Positions 55,314-64,000 of a DNA stretch of 64,000 nucleotides are shown here, one piece after another. Made by a program: the position numbers and the translations under genes. Position 1 is the stretch's first letter, and each line of letters begins with the position of its first letter. The notes under the pieces are model-generated. The model was not told the origin of the DNA. It searched no databases and saw only the letters and a list, made by a program, of their open reading frames with translations. Source of the stretch: Paralichthys olivaceus (Eukaryota > Chordata > Actinopteri > Pleuronectiformes > Paralichthyidae); assembly GCF_024713975.1 (NCBI RefSeq), contig NC_091095.1, positions 8,199,501-8,263,500 on the forward strand, in the 5' to 3' direction.

Positions 55314-58300
55314 TTAGTCCAGACAGACATATGGCAGGATGTTCAACCTGCTCTCATCTCCATGTGGGTCTAAGGAGATGCACTCTGTCCAGTCGTACCA
55401 GGTACCCTTTGTGTCATAGCAGCCGTTAACCCCGGACCACTGCTGTGCATGTAATCTGCTGAGGTCTTCGTTGTTGATCGCTCTGCTAACTCCTGGTAAA
55501 TCCTTGGCCGGTCGTTCTGGTGCTAACATGAGTGTCTTCTTGGTTTCTTTGCTTCTGTGTTCCTCTTTTTTCAAGAACTCTGTCATGAAAAAATGTGCAC
55601 CAGGAGCATGGGTGCCCGACGATGTCAGCACGTTGCTTTGCTGGCTAAGGTAAGACTGGATAATTTCGCTTCTCGACAGCTCTTTCCAGTCTGTCTGCTG
55701 GAAGGGACTGCGAGGGACTGGCGGATTTTGCTTCGGCTGTTCTGGCCACTGAGGTTCAAGTCTGTGCACAAGTTTAGCCTCCTTCTCCTGGCAGAGCTCC
55801 TTATGGGAGGAGGGCTTGATCTGCCCTGTCACGGGGTCAAACGTGAGTCTCCTATCTTTTAACCTGACCGGTTTACTGCCATCTTCAACAGCCTGTCCAT
55901 AGTCTTTAGACTTGTGTTTCTGTCTTTTCCTTTTCCCTGTATTGCTTAAAGAACCATCGTCTTCAGCACTGACCCTATCATTGAAGGAGGAGTCGGTTGG
56001 GTGGGGGAGAGATGTATCAGGAGGCCTGCCTTGACAGTCCAAACTTGCAGACCTCAAACTATCATTGTGAAAACCCTGTACACCAACATTTAAAGGCTGA
56101 GTAGAAGGCCCCAGCACAAAAGTATCCACAGACCCAGACCTCACAGTGGGACTCAAAAGACTCCCACTCTGTGCTTGTGTGGTCTGTCTGACAACAGCTT
56201 CCTGCTTTGGAGTTTGAGGACTGTGCAAGGAACAGCGGGGGCTTCTGGGTCGATACTGACCCCCAGAGGCAACTTGCTCCTTACTCTCTTGCTGCTGCAG
56301 AACTGATGCTTTTGACAAAGAAGTGCCAAGAGGTTTGCTGTATCCCAGTGAACTTGGATGAGGTTTTACGGCATTGACAGGGATTTTATTTGGCCTGTCA
56401 TTTTCCAAAGGCTCAGAAATCTCCCTGTCTATAGGCTGACATGCACGAGAATCCGTAAAAAATTCAGAGCTGCTGCCAGTTCCATTGGTTTGCAGCTGTT
56501 TGGAGTTTTGTATTTTATCATTCAGGGTCGTTTTGGATTTCTTGGCTGGTAAAATCTGTCCCTCCTTCTGGTCACCCTTACGTTTCCTGTTTCCTGGTTT
56601 TTCCAATCGTGGGGAGAAGCAGTTGTTAAAGTCAGTTCTGTTCTTCAACTCTGGGCCTGTTTTACCTGATGTTGTGCTGGCAGCTGGTGCAGAGATGCAG
56701 GGATGAGCACCGCCATTGGAAGACCATGATGCACCTGTGCGTTCTTTGGACAACACCTCACCCTTCCCTGGCTCAATTAGCTTCTGCCAGTTTCGCAGCA
56801 GCTTCTTGGCTCTTTTTGCAAGGTCCTCGTTCTTGGTCTTCTTCCGGACATCGTTGATGAGCTTGCCGAGACGGGTTTCCTTCAAGGAAATGAGATTGGA
56901 GTGACACAGTGCCTATGACTCGACTTTTAAAAAGTGGGATTTAACTACATCTTGTTTTGAAAGTTCAAATTGAAGGTCACCTACCTCCAGTGCTTCTTTG
57001 GTGATGGGATGTTTCTCCAAAAAAGAGATAACCTCCATAACTACCACCATGTTGCATATCTGCTGAAAAGACAAATATTTATATATCACACGAAAAAAAA
57101 ACATCATTGTGTTATCCCCGTTACAACAACAGCGTCCAAATCCAGCTATTTATGTGAAGATGTGACAGTTTGTGATTCTGAATTGAACGGGAACATTTGC
57201 TTGTTCTACAGAAAGAAGATGGGCTATTAAAAGGTCGGGGCATAATTTGAATAGACTTTCAAACATGCACCTGTATGTCAAGAAGACGATGTACTCGCAC
57301 TGGTTTCAGGCTCAATATGACAAACTGAAACTGCATGCAAATGTCTCTGGCTGTGATGGACCACTGAAATAAATGTTGCACATCATGAGTATTTGATTAA
57401 AGGCATTGTATGTGTCCTGAAGTATCTTGAAGTGTGAGATATCTCATAGGTTTGTGCAATGAATTGACATGTCATGAAAAACTATTTCATCCATAATTAC
57501 CCACCAACAAAATCTGAGAAAGTTGTTTGTCTATTTCTATAATCATTTTTTAAAGCAAAAATGTTAAACGTTGGATATCTCCGGGTTCTCAAAACATTTG
57601 GTCAAGTCGGCTTTTGCTTGAATATATTGTTACAGGACTTTTTGCTGTCTTCTATTTATAGATCAAATCATTACTAATTGTTAGTGTGGAGAAAATGCAC
57701 AACATCATAGTTTACTGCATAGAGCATATACCTCTGGCAAGGAGGTTATATTTTCACTCCGCAGTATCATGCAAAAACCGCTGAACAGATTTCCACAAAA
57801 TCTGGTGGACTGGGCCAATGCAGAACTCATTATATTTTGGCACAGATCTGAATAAAGGGATGGATCCAGGAATATTTTATCCCCAATTTTACTTTGACAT
57901 TTTCAACGATTTTCCAGGATAATTATTGGACGAAAGAAGTCAGGCATATTAAAGAAACTTATCTTGAAATTTAAAATATCTTTTGGGTGTTTGACTGCGA
58001 TGGTATTTTCAGGAGAACCGGACAGCATCCTGGTATAAGTCTGGCCAATATAACAAAATCTTCGGTTTTCGCAATTTAATTTCTTTCAATAGCAATATAA
58101 CAAAGGTTCAATACATGTCAATATAATGCTTATGCATTGTGCACAGTGAGGGGGTAGAACACATAATTGATCTACCTCAGATGACTAAAATGTTTTACTG
58201 TTTATTATGCGTTTGTCATTCTTTGCTAATAAATACAAGTTTAAAACAACAATCTTCAATCAGGAGCACAAATCAGTCTCTAAATGTAAAATAATCATGT

Positions 58301-58916
58301 GACATTTATCAGGATGATCATCAATATCGACTGATATGATATTTATATCTCTATATTCTTTTTTTCTATGCAATGTTTGGCCACATCGTCCAGCCCTGAA
58401 CTGTATATCAACATCACATGGTGTCATCTAGTCTGATTGTACAATCTTATGTGTTGTAACAATAGTAATTCACCAGCTGTATAAGGGGTGAAGATGTCTG
58501 AATGTATATAAATCTTTATATTAACTGAATCCCATAATAATCTACATTCCTGTCACTGAGCTGCAGATTTACACTTCCTATGGAGAAGCTCAGTTTAAAC
58601 GACACAGTGTATTTCAGTGCACAGATATAAACACAGTGTTAGCCAGCAGCAGTGTTAGCCAGGCGCCTGGGTTCCTTGTGTCGGTTACTTTCGCTAACAC
58701 GAGATGTTTACCAGCCAATTAACAAGCACATAATAAGTCTCCACACACACCGACCGCCTCTGCTCTTCCCCCCCCGCCTGCAGGGACCTGAAGCCGGCTC
58801 ATTGTTCACCTTTGTCCCCTGAACAAACCACCGCTCATACTCACATTGCTCTGGCCGTCGATGGCCTGTAGCAGCCGGTCTCTCATCACCTGCGGAGTGA
58901 CCGGAGCCGCTGTCAT
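55314..58916 (-). CDS. med26: Mediator complex subunit 26 (MED26/CRSP70)
   Basis: Nuclear Mediator subunit. Its N-terminal TFIIS/LW domain contacts TFIID and the super elongation complex, and its C-terminus anchors it to Mediator (family knowledge). Exons: 58845-58916, 56985-57059, 55314-56879; 1713 nt, 570 aa (human 600). Residues 1 to about 90 form the TFIIS N-terminal domain: TAAPVTPQVMRDRLLQAIDG, ICNMVVVMEVISFLEKHPIT, ETRLGKLINDVRKKT, LAKRAKKLLRNWQKLIEP. A long Ser/Pro/Lys-rich linker holds basic clusters (KRKGDQKEGQILPAKKSK, GKRKRQKHKSKDY). The C-terminal block has TDWKELSRSEIIQSYLSQQS and ends CISLDPHGDESRLNILPYVC, LD, nearly as in human. The third exon starts at GAAACC after CTTGAAG, so the Met just upstream of ETRLGK is intronic read-through and not a start. 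Confidence 0.95.
57060..57065 (-). promoter_or_regulatory. med26: NAGNAG tandem splice acceptor of med26 exon 2
   Basis: The minus strand reads TTTTCAGCAG|ATATGC. Use of the second AG gives SNICNM, matching human SNIRNM. The first AG would insert one Gln in frame. Two isoforms differing by one residue inside the TFIIS domain are possible. Confidence 0.6.
57715..57965. repeat. dispersed fish repeat fragment in med26 intron 1
   Basis: CTCTGGCAAGGAGGTTATAT, GCTGAACAGATTTCCACAAA, ATCTGGTGGACTGGGCCAA, GGATCCAGGAATATTTT: same family as 44505-44800. Confidence 0.65.
58087..58397. repeat. dispersed repeat (copy 2)
   Basis: Partner of 43792-44107: CAATAGCAATATAACAAAGG, GCTTATGCATTGTGC, TTTGTCATTCTTTGCTAAT and ending GGCCACATCGTCCAGCCCT. 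This copy lacks the TA expansion. Confidence 0.65.
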
Positions 58917-59270
58917 CGCCTGGCGGTGTCGCGGGTCGGTCAGGACGGACTGGAGACAGCGGAGGGTCCGCTCCTCACCGGTGGAAACCTGCCGACGCGC
59001 TCACAGGCCCGGCGGAGGATTTTCTGGAGGAGCGGGCATCATGGTTTTTTTATGACGCTTTACGCTTCGTCTTCGTTCGCCACCAGCATGTGCTGATTCT
59101 ATTGAGGCGACGACGACGACAGAAAATCCTCTCCGGGAATCGGCCACCGTCCTCGGCTGGCAGCCTCCTCCTCCGCGGCTGCGTCGCACACATATATATG
59201 GTGCGTAGACACCGCATTGGCCGCTGGGTCTTACTACGTCAACGTCGCCGCCATATTGGACCGAACACAG
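58640..59270. promoter_or_regulatory. med26: CpG-rich promoter region of med26
   Basis: CG-dense sequence around the med26 first exon (CCGACCGCCTCTGCTC, GTCGCGGGTCGGTCAGGACG, GCGACGACGACGACAG). CATATATATGG at 59192 lies upstream and GCCGCCATATTGG, a YY1-like motif, at about 59247. The med26 transcription start probably lies between 58930 and 59260. The next gene rightward, cluap1, ends here rather than starts, so there is no evidence for a bidirectional promoter. Confidence 0.45.
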
Positions 59271-60170
59271 TGTCAACAAATACACGAAGAGCTGCGGAGT
59301 TCACAACACCTCTCATGATCACTGGTTTTCTATTGAATTATAAACAGTAAACCTCTTTTATAAAGAGCTTCAGAACACCTCTAACAGTCACTTGTATATT
59401 TATTTATATCAGCTCTATGACTCTCATAAGCTCATATCACCTCTCAAATGTTTGGGAAAATACTTTGTAATAATAACATTTTATCTTTGATTGAATCTAG
59501 ATTTGAAAAGGGACAATGATCATTAATCAACATTCATACAAATGTAAATGCAGAAAGGCTAAATTCATCAGCAGTGCATTTGCCAGATGTTGATAGGCAT
59601 CCTGCAGTGATATAAACATAGTGAAATAATAAAAACACAATAAGATGTGCTGACAAAAGAAAGAAGAATATATAAAGGAAATGTTAACATCAAGATATGG
59701 TGTAATATGTTATTGAGAACCGACAGTGTCATCACATTATTTCACCAGGACTGTAGTCCTAAAAATTTACAGCTGCAAATGTCTTCTCATAGTGGTGTAT
59801 CCTTTTTAACGATTGTTCCTATTGTGTTACTGTATTATTGTTTTTTTTGTCATCGTTATTTGAAAAGGGAAAATGATTAATCAACATTCATACAAATGTA
59901 AATGCAGAGAGGCTAATTTCATCAGCAGTACAAAGGACAAACACTACAAAACTAGCAGGTTCCTCAGGGACAAAAGAAAACATGTATGTCAGATTGCTAC
60001 AAATGTAAAATACAGAAGTATGTAGCATTTATTTAAAATCTACAGCTGAGTTGAAAGTAATAATTGTACTCATAATTTTAGTATAAAATAAATCTTATTA
60101 TCGTATAAACTAAAATTGAATATTGAAATATGATATGATACATAATTAAGAGACGGGCGAGATATGAAAT
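59271..60170. other. med26-cluap1 spacer
   Basis: No gene. AT-rich sequence with a roughly 75-bp direct duplication (59501-59575 and 59858-59930). Confidence 0.45.
59501..59930. repeat. direct repeat pair
   Basis: ATTTGAAAAGGGACAATGAT, then ATTAATCAACATTCATACAA, ATGTAAATGCAGAAAGGCTA and TTCATCAGCAGT at 59501-59575 recurs with few changes at 59858-59930. The copies are 283 bp apart and in the same orientation. It may be a local duplication or the ends of a decayed repeat. Confidence 0.8.
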
Positions 60171-60179
60171 TGTTGATAT

Positions 60180-60185
60180 TTTATT
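60180..60185 (-). terminator. cluap1: candidate cluap1 polyadenylation signal
   Basis: TTTATT on the plus strand, AATAAA on the minus, about 140 bases past the cluap1 stop codon. Confidence 0.45.
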
Positions 60186-60321
60186 AGGCAAACCAGTTTT
60201 CATAAATATGAAAAAATATGAAGTTTATGTTGCAATAATAATGTATAATCCTGAGAAGAAATGAGATATTGTAATTTCAGCTGGAATGTAGAAACAGCTA
60301 GAACATTAGTGTGTTCATAAT

Positions 60322-64000
<3,679 letters not shown>

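Noticed and set aside
56880-56885. In-frame Met just before ETRLGKL in med26
   Set aside because: It is intronic read-through; the exon begins at GAAACC and the TFIIS domain starts in two upstream exons.
58640-59270. Bidirectional promoter between med26 and a rightward gene
   Set aside because: The neighbour on the right (cluap1) is on the same strand and ends here; no divergent first exon is seen.

Overview
The window is vertebrate nuclear DNA, most likely from a compact percomorph-type teleost genome. The genes have many short exons bounded by GT..AG sites. Intergenic DNA is AT-rich with CpG-rich promoters, dinucleotide microsatellites and repeat types familiar from fish genomes. I see nothing bacterial, plasmid-like or CRISPR-like. 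All gene models were built by eye from splice sites, reading frame and remembered family sequences; no alignment was run.

Layout. About 2.5-12.9 kb, minus strand: a complete fyb1/ADAP gene, encoding an immune-cell adaptor with two helically extended SH3 domains (564 aa in my model). About 14.8-21.6 kb, minus: a dab2-like PTB adaptor (382 aa), unusually short. About 21.7-36.7 kb: a 15-kb stretch with no recognisable gene, holding a decayed Tc1/mariner transposase, an inverted-repeat element, a 29-bp-arm hairpin and several dispersed repeats. 36.7-39.7 kb, plus: ptger4 (prostaglandin E2 receptor EP4), two coding exons. 45.5-52.9 kb, minus: slc35e1 (380 aa, six exons). 55.3-58.9 kb, minus: med26 (Mediator subunit 26, 570 aa, three exons). 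60.3-64.0 kb, minus: the 3' part of cluap1/IFT38, running off the right edge. A possible last exon of an unidentified plus-strand gene lies near 290-600.

Context. fyb1, dab2 and ptger4 are neighbours in human 5p13. slc35e1 and med26 are neighbours in human 19p13.1. cluap1 lies on human 16p13. The window therefore joins pieces of different ancestral blocks, with one junction between ptger4 and slc35e1 (about 39.8-45.5 kb) and another between med26 and cluap1. The genes do not form a pathway: they serve immune adhesion signalling, endocytic adaptor function, prostanoid signalling, membrane transport, transcription and ciliary transport.

The exon sets for fyb1, dab2, slc35e1 and med26 each sum to a whole number of codons, which supports these models. 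Individual boundaries may be off by a base or two. I found no clear new molecular system. The most notable points are the short dab2-like protein with no visible endocytic motifs, the synteny junctions, the inverted-repeat elements and the tandem splice acceptors.
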